Source of the DNA: an uncultured Eubacteriales bacterium
GTDB taxonomy: Bacteria; Bacillota; Clostridia; Oscillospirales; Oscillospiraceae
Assembly (NCBI GenBank): GCA_900319935.1
Contig: ONQJ01000003.1
Span: 1-41,030, forward strand
Length of the DNA: 41,030 bases
Direction of reading: 5' to 3'
A program made the translations under genes and the position numbers. The notes under the pieces were generated by a model. It searched no databases. It was not told the DNA's origin and saw nothing but the letters and a program-made list of their open reading frames with translations. Positions 34,476 to 41,030 of this stretch are shown here, in pieces (positions within the stretch are counted from its first letter, which is position 1; each line of letters starts with the position of its first letter).

Positions 34476-36359
34476 ATGCCGGGAATCATCTGGTTTCTCT
34501 TTTGGCAGGCTGTCGGGCAGCTGATCTCGGCGCGCGTTTTTCGCTCGCTTGGGATCTTTGAGAGGCTGCTTCTCGGAAGCGTCTGCGGCAGTGCGGCGGC
34601 GATCTGGACGCCGGTTCCCTTTTCCTTTCTCTTCGGCTTTACTCTTGCGTCTCATCTCTGCGCCGCCGCCTTTGGTCTGATCGTCTCCGTTCCCCTGTTG
34701 AAAGGCCTTTCTTTATTCTCCCGGAACGAATTGAGGACCCAGTGGCGGGCGCATCGCGCTTTTCTATGGCTGCTGATCCCCTTTATGGCTCTGTGCGTTG
34801 TTCTGCTCAACAGCCACACGCTGCAGATGCGGAACGGGGCGGTCTATACCGGACAATGCGGCTGGGGCGATATGCCGATGCATCTCGGCTTTATCACCTC
34901 GATCGCCGTGCAGGGCAGCTTTCCGCCGGAATACAGCATTTTGCCCGGGGAACGTCTGTGCTACCCCTTCCTCTGCGACAGCGTCTCCTCCTCGCTGTAT
35001 CTGCTAGGCACGCCGCTTCGCTGGGCGTATATGATCCCCGCTTTTTTTGCCTTCATGCAGGTCTTCTGCGGTTTTTATCTGCTGGCGCGCTGCATGCTGC
35101 GGCGGCTCTCCTCAGCCCTTCTGGCCTTTGTTTTCTTCTTTTTGAACGGCGGTCTGGGGATGATCTACTTCGTGCGCGAATACAGCCTCAAGCAGCTTCT
35201 GACGGGCTTCTACAAGACGCCGACCAATCTCGGCGACAGGGGCATACGCTGGGTCAACGTGATCGCGGACATGCTGCTGCCGCAAAGAGCTACCCTGTTC
35301 GGGTGGGCGGTATTCTTTGCCGTTCTGCTTCTTCTGTACCGCGGCGTATTCTGCGGAGAAGAAAAGCTCTTCCTCCCTGCGGGGATCCTCGGCGGGCTGC
35401 TGCCGATGATCCACACGCATTCCTATCTTGCACTCGGCATCATCGCTGCGTGCTGGCTCGTCCGATCCGCGGTACGCGATCGTCTGAGCGGAAGATGGCT
35501 GCTCTCCTGGCTCGCCTTCGGGCTTCCCGCCGTCGCGCTCGCCATCCCGCAGCTTCTGCTCTGGACTTTTCATTCTGTTGAAGGAAACGAGCAGTTCCTG
35601 CGTTTCCATTTTGACTGGGTCAACGGCGGGAAGGAAAACTGGCTCTGGTTCTGGCTCAAAAACGTCGGTCCGCTCTTTTTGATCGCCCCTCTTGCCTTCA
35701 TGACGGCGGATAAAGAACAGCGCGCCGTCTTTTTTCCGGCGCCGCTTCTGTTTCTCCTTTGTGAGTTCGCTGTTTTTCAGCCGAACGTATATGACAACAA
35801 CAAGCTGCTGTATATCTCCTACGCGCTGTTCTGTATCCTGAGCGCCGATCTCGTCATTCGCGCCGCGGATAAAATTCGATCCCTCTCTCTGCGTGCCGCT
35901 GCGCTTGCCGTTCTGATCCTGCTGTGTACGAACGCGGCAGTCTTCACGCTTGCGCGGGAGTATGTTTCCGGAACAGAGAACTATGCCATTCGCCTCTTTA
36001 CTGCTTCCGACGCCGCTGCAGCAGTCTTTGTTCGGGAGAACACGGAGGCCGACGCGCTCTTCCTCACGGCAGACAACCACAACAACGCCGTCGCCGCTCT
36101 GACGGGACGGAATGTGTACTGCGGCAGTCCGTCCTATCTGTTTTATCACGGTCTCGACTTTGCTTCGCGCCGCGAGACGGCGCGCATGCTTTTAACAGAC
36201 GGAAAAGCCTTTGAGAAAATGCGCCGGGAGCTTGGGATCGACTACGTATACGTCGGGTATTATGAGCGTGGTCTTTCCGGCTGCGACGTCGCCTGGTTTG
36301 ATGCGAACTATCCGGCCGTCTTCCGCAGCGACGGCGTGACGATCTACAAAACGAGCTGA
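34476..36359 (+). CDS. Polytopic membrane protein, probable GT-C-type glycosyltransferase
   Basis: The product has 627 residues. About 12-13 hydrophobic helices span residues 1 to about 500, followed by an external C-terminal domain of about 120 residues (DAAAAVFVRENTEADALF onward). After the third helix, an external loop carries GWGDMPMHLGF, with Asp132 and His135 in the place where lipid-linked-sugar glycosyltransferases of the GT-C fold keep a catalytic acidic residue. A second motif, IHTHSYLALG, and a late loop NVYDNNKLLYISY also resemble this class. Such enzymes move sugars from polyprenyl-phosphate donors outside the membrane; substrate and product are not known. AAGGAGG lies seven bases before the ATG. 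Its last codons form part of the terminator stem. Confidence 0.65.
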   Translation: MPGIIWFLFWQAVGQLISARVFRSLGIFERLLLGSVCGSAAAIWTPVPFSFLFGFTLASHLCAAAFGLIVSVPLLKGLSLFSRNELRTQWRAHRAFLWLLIPFMALCVVLLNSHTLQMRNGAVYTGQCGWGDMPMHLGFITSIAVQGSFPPEYSILPGERLCYPFLCDSVSSSLYLLGTPLRWAYMIPAFFAFMQVFCGFYLLARCMLRRLSSALLAFVFFFLNGGLGMIYFVREYSLKQLLTGFYKTPTNLGDRGIRWVNVIADMLLPQRATLFGWAVFFAVLLLLYRGVFCGEEKLFLPAGILGGLLPMIHTHSYLALGIIAACWLVRSAVRDRLSGRWLLSWLAFGLPAVALAIPQLLLWTFHSVEGNEQFLRFHFDWVNGGKENWLWFWLKNVGPLFLIAPLAFMTADKEQRAVFFPAPLLFLLCEFAVFQPNVYDNNKLLYISYALFCILSADLVIRAADKIRSLSLRAAALAVLILLCTNAAVFTLAREYVSGTENYAIRLFTASDAAAAVFVRENTEADALFLTADNHNNAVAALTGRNVYCGSPSYLFYHGLDFASRRETARMLLTDGKAFEKMRRELGIDYVYVGYYERGLSGCDVAWFDANYPAVFRSDGVTIYKTS

Positions 36360-36390
36360 GGGCCTCTTCACGAGACCCTCAGTTCGTTTT
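36348..36390. terminator. Bidirectional terminator overlapping two gene ends
   Basis: A long stem (36348-36362 with 36376-36390, one G-U pair), extended by three pairs after one mismatch, has four Ts at the end of each arm. The left arm includes the final codons of the GT-C-like gene and the right arm touches the stop codon of the ROK-like gene. Confidence 0.82.
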
Positions 36391-37978
36391 ATGTGAGCGC
36401 GTAATAGATCGAGCCGACGGCCTGGGCGAACTGAGCGACGGTGACGCCCGGCATCCGGGCGAGCTGCTTCATCAGCGAAGTATTCGCCAGCTCTTCGTCC
36501 GCCGTAATTAGCGAGATGCCTGTTTTCCCCTTTTCAAAGCCCTCGCACAGCAGCTCGAAGCATCGACGGGACTTGACGAAGCGGCCGAAGAGGATGCGCA
36601 GCGGCGGCGTTTCGCCGAACAGCCAGTTCATTTCCCGCATCACGACGGAGAGGTTTTCGCCGATCTCGCGGAATACCTGCTCCGCTTCGGGATCGCCTTG
36701 TGCGGCAAGCTCCATCAGATGCTCAAGACACGGCTTTCGAAGATCCTCCGGTTCCGTCGGAACGATCAGATCCTCACCGCGGCGGACGGCGAAGCCGTCG
36801 AGCAGCTTCGGATCGCGCTTCCAGGCAAGGCGATAGGCCGCGGCCTGTCCCAGATAGCGCCGCACGCCGTTCATGCCGGAGTTCTCGTTGCGTGTGCTCC
36901 GCAGATCTTCAGGCGGCAGAGCGGCAGAGGGATAATCTCCCATGTCGAGCAGCAGGTCATAGAGCTCAAGCGGAAAGGCCGGTATGGTCCCGTCCGCCTG
37001 CAGCCAGCCGGTGCCGAGATCGGTGCCGAGCGAATGCGCGATCACGCCGCCGCGGATCTGCTCGTCCTCACCTCCCGCGGCGAGTTCGACGGCCGCGGTG
37101 AAGGCGGCCATATTCCCGTCGTTTGTAAGATGCACCTGCGCGCCGGGAGCGCACAGCGGCAAAATCAGGCTTCTGAGATCCGAAAGTCTGGCAAACTCCC
37201 GTTCATAATCAAGCTCTCTGTTTTCGCGCATGGACTTGGTCTTGGGTGTTTCGCCGCCCACGATCCGATCGTTGATGACGATATCCGGGAAACTGACGCC
37301 GACGGCGTCGAGTTCTCCTCCGGCCTTAACGATCTGTTCCCCGGCTTCCCGTATCAATCCAAGGATCGGCTCGATGATCCCTTCCACCCTTGGAGTGGAA
37401 GCGGGGTTCCAGTCATACTCTTTTGTTGCGATCAGCTTTCCGCGCACAGAAGCGGCAAGCTTGATGTCGCTTCCGCCGATATCGACTCCGACGCAGCTTT
37501 TTTCATCCGCCGCGGCAGCGAGAGCTCTCAGCCTCTCGGGCAGATCGACCGCTTGCGAAGGCTGCGGTCCGATTATCGGTGAACAGTCGCAGAGCTGAGA
37601 AAGGCTGATCCGAAAATCCCCGTGGATGCGCCGGGCGATGTTTCTGACCTTTCCCAGTCCCTCGGGATCGTCAAAGAGAGCCGGAAGCGCCGATAACAGA
37701 GGGAACAGATCATCCTCACAATAGATCTTCACTTCCCGTCCGCTGAATGCGGAAAGGATATTGTATACGTTTGCCGCGGCATAACGAAGGAGAAAGGCCT
37801 CTTCTTCCGCGCCGTCTGCCGGAGGGAAAAATAGCTCATAATCTCTGGAGCTGCCGGTGCTTCCGAGAAGGCGCACGATCGCTTTTCGTGCTCCGATAGA
37901 AGACGCAAAGCTTTCCCGCAGATCTGGCAGCCAAAGCGATCCTCCGCTCTCCGCCTGACGGAGCAACTCTTTTATCAT
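36389..37978 (-). CDS. ROK-like actin-fold protein with long N-terminal extension
   Basis: The product has 529 residues, far longer than the usual 300-residue sugar kinase. An unassigned N-terminal part (about 1-160) precedes the actin-like ATPase fold, with phosphate-1 motif GVDIGGSDIKLA (about 164-175), GVSFPDIV, and the phosphate-2 motif LTNDGNMAAF, close to the ROK NDANAAA pattern. The usual ROK zinc motif CxCGxxGC is not seen, and there is no helix-turn-helix. A sugar or acyl-sugar kinase role is possible but unproven. A good AGGAGG lies before the ATG, which overlaps the phosphoesterase stop (ATGA). Confidence 0.7.
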   Translation of the reverse strand: MIKELLRQAESGGSLWLPDLRESFASSIGARKAIVRLLGSTGSSRDYELFFPPADGAEEEAFLLRYAAANVYNILSAFSGREVKIYCEDDLFPLLSALPALFDDPEGLGKVRNIARRIHGDFRISLSQLCDCSPIIGPQPSQAVDLPERLRALAAAADEKSCVGVDIGGSDIKLAASVRGKLIATKEYDWNPASTPRVEGIIEPILGLIREAGEQIVKAGGELDAVGVSFPDIVINDRIVGGETPKTKSMRENRELDYEREFARLSDLRSLILPLCAPGAQVHLTNDGNMAAFTAAVELAAGGEDEQIRGGVIAHSLGTDLGTGWLQADGTIPAFPLELYDLLLDMGDYPSAALPPEDLRSTRNENSGMNGVRRYLGQAAAYRLAWKRDPKLLDGFAVRRGEDLIVPTEPEDLRKPCLEHLMELAAQGDPEAEQVFREIGENLSVVMREMNWLFGETPPLRILFGRFVKSRRCFELLCEGFEKGKTGISLITADEELANTSLMKQLARMPGVTVAQFAQAVGSIYYALT

Positions 37979-38463
37979 GCTTTATCCTCCTGTTTCAAAT
38001 AACGGATCTCTGCGCTGAGCTTTCCGTTTTCGATCTCGAGCAGACCGTAGCTCGGCTCCTTCACTTTTCCGATCGAGCCCGGGTTCATGATCTCCATTCC
38101 GAGATGATGATCCAGATACGGCCGGTGTGTGTGGCCGAACAGCACAACGTCCGCGTCGGCGCGCAGCGCGGCATAGCAGAGCTCGCGCACCGCATCGTCG
38201 TATTTCACCTCATGCTGGTGGCCGTGCACCGCATAGATCCTCACGCCGGCGACGACGGCGTTGAGAACGAGCGGCTGCGTCGAGCGCAGATCGCAGTTCC
38301 CGCGTACCGCGTTGATCGGCAATTCGGGATATCGGCCGCGCAGGGAAACGAGATCCGTCTCGCCGTCGCCGAGAAAAAAGCAAAGCGTCGGGGCCTCGCG
38401 TCGCACGGCCTCGATCATATTCCCGGCATAGCCGTGCGAATCGGAAAAAACGCAGATCTTCAT
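37975..38463 (-). CDS. YfcE/MJ0936-type metallophosphoesterase
   Basis: The product has 162 residues. Calcineurin-like metal-binding motifs appear in order: DSHG, GDGE, GNCD, HGHQ and GHTHRP. Small enzymes of this family hydrolyse phosphodiesters in vitro, with physiological substrates mostly unknown. I chose the ATG at 38463 (MKICVFSDSHG), which has GGAG seven bases upstream. It forms a pair with the ROK-like gene through an ATGA overlap. It follows the ptsI terminator; a TATGAT is present upstream but without a good -35 box. Confidence 0.92.
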   Translation of the reverse strand: MKICVFSDSHGYAGNMIEAVRREAPTLCFFLGDGETDLVSLRGRYPELPINAVRGNCDLRSTQPLVLNAVVAGVRIYAVHGHQHEVKYDDAVRELCYAALRADADVVLFGHTHRPYLDHHLGMEIMNPGSIGKVKEPSYGLLEIENGKLSAEIRYLKQEDKA

Positions 38464-38490
38464 AGAATACTCCGCCATCATATCCGGATG

Positions 38491-38522
38491 AAAAAAGCTG
38501 CCGCCTCAGCGGCAGTTTTTTT
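38491..38522 (-). terminator. Terminator of ptsI
   Basis: The core stem CTGCCGC (38498-38504) pairs with GCGGCAG (38509-38515) around a 4-base loop. Flanking A and T runs extend the pairing and provide the T-tract on the minus strand. Confidence 0.9.
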
Positions 38523-38532
38523 CATAAAAACG

Positions 38533-40212
38533 TCAGATCGTGTTCTCGTCGCTCATCAGATCGCCGACGAGCTTTTCGCGCACGACGCGCACCTGGGTCT
38601 CGCGTACCTTCTGTCTCAGCGGCAGGACGCTTCTCGGTGAAACAGACAGCTCGTCGAGACCAATGGACAGGAAGAGCTCCGTCAGCTCGAGATCCGCGCC
38701 GAGCTCTCCGCAGATGCCGCACCAGATGCCCTCTTTATGGGCGTTGTCACAGGCCATCTTGATCAGGCGCAGCACGGCGGGATGATGGGCGTTGAAGAAA
38801 CGGCCGAGGTCGTTGTTCTGTCTGTCGCAGGCAAGCGTGTACTGCGTCAGGTCGTTCGTACCGATGGAGAAGAAATCGACCTCCTTGGCGAGGCGATCGC
38901 TGATCACGGCCGCGGCGGGTGTTTCGATCATGATGCCGACGTCCACCTCATCCGAGAACGGGATCCCCTCGGCCGTCAGCTCTTTCTTGACCTGCTCGCA
39001 CATCTTCTTGGCCTCGCGCACCTCCCAGACGGAGGTGACCATCGGGAACATGATCGACAGGCGGCCGTAAGCGGAGGCACGATAGAGCGCGCGCAGCTGG
39101 GTCCTGAAGATCCCGGGACGGTTGAGGCAGATGCGCAGCGCACGGTTGCCGAGCGCCGGGTTTTCCTCTCTGGGAAGCTGGAAGTATTCGATCATCTTGT
39201 CCGCGCCGATATCCAGCGTGCGGATAACGACCTCTTTTCCGCCCATGTCGGAAAGGACCTTTTTATAAGCCTCGAACTGGTAATCCTCGGAGGGATAATC
39301 GTCGCAGTTGAGATAGAGGAACTCGCTGCGGAACAGGCCGATGCCGCCGCCGTCGTTTTCCAGAACGGCGTGCACGTCTTCGGGATTGCCGATGTTGCAG
39401 TAGACGCGGATCTCCTGGCCGTCCCTGGTCACGTTGGGCTGGCCCTTGAGCTGGGCAAGCAGCTCCTGGCGTTTGAGGATCTCGGCGCGTTTTTTCAGAA
39501 GACGGGCGCGGGTGTCTTCGTCGGCATCCAGGACGACCGTGCCCGTGCCGCCGTCGACGATCACTTCCCTGCCCGCATATTCCGCTTTGAGCTGGTCGCC
39601 CACGCCGATGATCGCGGGGATGCCCATCGTACGGGCGAGGATCGCCGTATGGCTCGAGCCCGAGCCGCCGGAGGTCACAAAGCCGAGGATCTTGGATTTG
39701 TCGAGCTGAACGGTCTCGCTCGGCGCGAGATCGTCGGCGGCGAGGACCACGGGGACCTCGGAGTCGATGCCTCCCTGCACCACGCCGCTGAGAATGCCGA
39801 CGATACGGCCGGAAATGTCCTTGACGTCGGCGGCGCGGGCTTTGAAGTAATCGTCGTCCATCGCGGCGAAAGCTTCGGCCTGGATGACGCCTGCGTCCGT
39901 AACGGCCGCCTCGGCGTTCAAGCCGGACTCCTTGATAAAGCCCTCGATGGCCTCTTCGTAGTCCAGATCCTCGCACATCATCTGGTGGGTCTCAAAGAGC
40001 ATGGCTGCCTCATCGCCGGCCTCCGCCCGCGCTTTCTCGGCCAGAACACCGAGCTGTTCGATGGCTTTGGCCTGCGCGGCCTTGAAGCGCTCCCACTCCG
40101 CCTCGCGGTCGGAGACCTCATAGCGCTTGAGACTTGCATTGGCACGCTGATAGAAATAGAGCGGTCCCAGAGCAACGCCCGTCGAAACGCCTTTTCCCTG
40201 AATGGCTATCAT
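38533..40212 (-). CDS. ptsI: PTS enzyme I (phosphoenolpyruvate-protein phosphotransferase)
   Basis: The product has 559 residues. The N-terminal HPr-binding and phosphohistidine domain has the active His188 in GGSGSSHTAILARTMGIPA. The C-terminal PEP-binding barrel has FRSEFLYLNCDDYPSEDYQF, the SIGTNDLTQY motif and the catalytic Cys segment WCGICGELG. It takes phosphate from PEP and passes it to HPr. It is the third PTS gene in the row EIIA-ptsH-ptsI. An in-frame GGAGAG precedes the ATG. Confidence 0.97.
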   Translation of the reverse strand: MIAIQGKGVSTGVALGPLYFYQRANASLKRYEVSDREAEWERFKAAQAKAIEQLGVLAEKARAEAGDEAAMLFETHQMMCEDLDYEEAIEGFIKESGLNAEAAVTDAGVIQAEAFAAMDDDYFKARAADVKDISGRIVGILSGVVQGGIDSEVPVVLAADDLAPSETVQLDKSKILGFVTSGGSGSSHTAILARTMGIPAIIGVGDQLKAEYAGREVIVDGGTGTVVLDADEDTRARLLKKRAEILKRQELLAQLKGQPNVTRDGQEIRVYCNIGNPEDVHAVLENDGGGIGLFRSEFLYLNCDDYPSEDYQFEAYKKVLSDMGGKEVVIRTLDIGADKMIEYFQLPREENPALGNRALRICLNRPGIFRTQLRALYRASAYGRLSIMFPMVTSVWEVREAKKMCEQVKKELTAEGIPFSDEVDVGIMIETPAAAVISDRLAKEVDFFSIGTNDLTQYTLACDRQNNDLGRFFNAHHPAVLRLIKMACDNAHKEGIWCGICGELGADLELTELFLSIGLDELSVSPRSVLPLRQKVRETQVRVVREKLVGDLMSDENTI

Positions 40213-40246
40213 CCGTTAACTCTCCTTTCGGATTAATGGGAATGCG

Positions 40247-40282
40247 ACGATACGGCTGTCACCGGGCGCTCAGCCGTATCGT
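40247..40282 (-). repeat. Intergenic hairpin between ptsH and ptsI
   Basis: A perfect 12-bp inverted repeat (40247-40258 with 40271-40282) has a 12-base loop and no T-run. It could act as a 3' stabiliser or processing site that keeps ptsH mRNA above ptsI. Confidence 0.6.
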
Positions 40283-40292
40283 TTGCTCAGTA

Positions 40293-40553
40293 TCAGAGAT
40301 TGGCCTTGAAGAAAGCCTCGATAGCGGCCGCGACCGCTTCCTCGTCGCCGCCCTCGACGGTGACCTTGACGGTGTCGCCCTGCTTGATGCCCATCTGCAT
40401 GAGCGCCATCAGCTTGAGAGCGTTGACGGATTTTTCGCCCTTCTCGATCGTGACGACAGAGCCGGCATAGCTCTTGATCTCCTTGACCAGAAGGCCGGCG
40501 GGACGGGCATGGATGCCGACGGGATCGGTGATAACGTACTCAAAAGATTTCAT
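40293..40553 (-). CDS. ptsH: PTS phosphocarrier HPr
   Basis: The product has 86 residues with His15 in GIHARPAG, the site phosphorylated by enzyme I. In Firmicutes, Ser46 of HPr is usually phosphorylated by HPrK/P to drive carbon catabolite repression. Here the aligned segment is VNALKLMALM, so Lys47 takes the place of Ser46. The ATG at 40553 has a perfect GGAGG seven bases upstream; a longer frame upstream is not supported. It lies 32 bases after the EIIA gene. Confidence 0.96.
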   Translation of the reverse strand: MKSFEYVITDPVGIHARPAGLLVKEIKSYAGSVVTIEKGEKSVNALKLMALMQMGIKQGDTVKVTVEGGDEEAVAAAIEAFFKANL

Positions 40554-40585
40554 GGTAATACCTCCGAAAAAATATTGATATGTTC

Positions 40586-41030
40586 TTATATCAGTCCGCA
40601 CTCGACGCCTTCAAGGTCGTCGGAATTGGTGAGCAGCATGACGACGGTGTCGTTGTACCCGGCTTTTGCAATCGCCTCTCTGTCGAAGCCGAGCAGCCTC
40701 TGTCCGGCCTTGACTTCGGCTCCGTCTTCAACAAAGGCGGTGAATCCTTCGCCCTGCATGTTGACGGTGTTTACGCCTACGTGGATGAGGACCTCCATGC
40801 CGTCCTTTTCCAGGGTGACGGCATGCTTGGTGTCAAACACCAAGGTCACAACGCCGTCGAAGGGGGCAAGCACGATGCCCTCGTCGGGAACGACGCCGAC
40901 GCCGTCGCCGAGAATGCCCATGGCAAAGGTGTCGTCGGGGATCTCTTCGCGCGGGATGACCTTGCCCTTGCAAGGCTGCAGCAGCTCGCCGGCCGCGCAG
41001 CGCACAACGGAGGGCATCGGCTCGGCGGGA
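40586..41030 (-). CDS. Glucose-type PTS EIIA domain (5' end outside window)
   Basis: About 147 residues are visible. EIIA-Glc features are GKVIP, the first active-site His in DTKHAVTL and the phosphorylated His in LIHVGVNTVNM, followed by GEGFTAFVEDGAEV. There is an ATG at 41017, but the frame stays open to the window edge and no ribosome binding site is visible. The residues before the domain (PAEPMPSVVRCAAGE) look like a linker. It may therefore be the tail of an EIICBA permease or a stand-alone EIIA. Three-gene order with ptsH and ptsI supports a PTS operon. Confidence 0.9.
   Translation of the reverse strand, partial: PAEPMPSVVRCAAGELLQPCKGKVIPREEIPDDTFAMGILGDGVGVVPDEGIVLAPFDGVVTLVFDTKHAVTLEKDGMEVLIHVGVNTVNMQGEGFTAFVEDGAEVKAGQRLLGFDREAIAKAGYNDTVVMLLTNSDDLEGVECGLI

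Noticed and set aside
38464..38532. A TATGAT box upstream of the YfcE-type gene as a promoter
   Set aside because: No -35 match lies at 16-18 bases; it overlaps the ptsI terminator, so I left it out.
39632..39660. Missing Arg before the active His of enzyme I (GGSGSSH rather than GGRTSH) as a possible defect
   Set aside because: Variants of this segment with Ser or Asn are common in clostridial enzyme I, and the His and all other motifs are intact.
38737..40236. A 499-codon open frame opposite ptsI
   Set aside because: Shadow of ptsI with no motif and no plausible ribosome binding site.

Overview
The window is a gene-dense, GC-rich stretch of a bacterial chromosome with strongly G/C-biased third codon positions. 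It points to an anaerobic, endospore-forming Clostridia member of the Firmicutes, probably near the Oscillospirales or Christensenellales. The evidence is a complete spoIIAA-spoIIAB-sigF operon, T-box riboswitches before alaS and valS, RNase M5, a PTS HPr/EI pair, TagA, and the Gram-positive pairing of comEC with holA. There is no insertion sequence, phage gene, CRISPR array, rRNA operon or integron. This is mostly core genome, and I do not see a clearly undescribed multi-gene system. The second-look items are unusual versions of known parts.

Layout. Positions 1-2100 (+) hold the 3' part of a GltD-like iron-sulfur flavoprotein and an adjoining hypA, closed by a strong terminator. Positions 2100-5030 (-) hold a one-piece MacB/FtsX-type ABC exporter with a very large external domain. 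A tRNA-Arg(CCT) follows, with its own consensus promoter and terminator. Positions 5270-8630 (-) encode a transglutaminase-like lipoprotein preceded by a SUV3-family helicase. A 77-aa membrane protein lies on + at about 8.8-9.0 kb. Positions 8980-16220 (-) form a long run: T-box, alaS, HIT hydrolase, comEC, holA, rnmV. Upstream on the same strand are mltG and a U32-family gene (16.2-18.7 kb), then a divergent Cys/Gly-rich microprotein (18.9-19.04 kb, +).

Positions 19080-23490 (-) form a tightly packed cluster: prfC, fchA-like, sir2, tagA, tmk. Positions 23610-26000 (-) hold pcrA, whose predicted transcript starts almost at its ATG. Positions 26060-27540 (-) hold the forespore switch spoIIAA-spoIIAB-sigF, immediately downstream of valS and its terminator. 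Positions 27655-30660 (-) are valS with its T-box. Positions 30660-31795 (-) encode trxB-trxA. glnS (+) diverges from trxB and ends at a bidirectional terminator against a DUF554 protein gene (-). A large GT-C-like membrane protein gene (+, 34.5-36.4 kb) converges on a ROK-like protein gene (-), which is coupled to a YfcE-type phosphoesterase. The right end (-) carries ptsI, ptsH and a glucose-type EIIA that runs off the window.

The genes cover translation (alaS, valS, glnS, prfC, tRNA-Arg, U32), DNA replication, repair and uptake (holA, pcrA, comEC), envelope building (mltG, tagA, the GT-C-like protein), thiol redox (trxA/trxB), sugar uptake (PTS) and sporulation commitment (SigF module). 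The most notable points are a short TrxB-like protein that lacks the NADPH motif, an HPr with Lys where the regulatory Ser46 should be, a bacterial SUV3-type helicase with extra N- and C-terminal modules, an apparently leaderless pcrA, a 45-residue Cys/Gly-rich membrane microprotein, and two T-box promoters whose -35 box contains the stop codon of the gene upstream.
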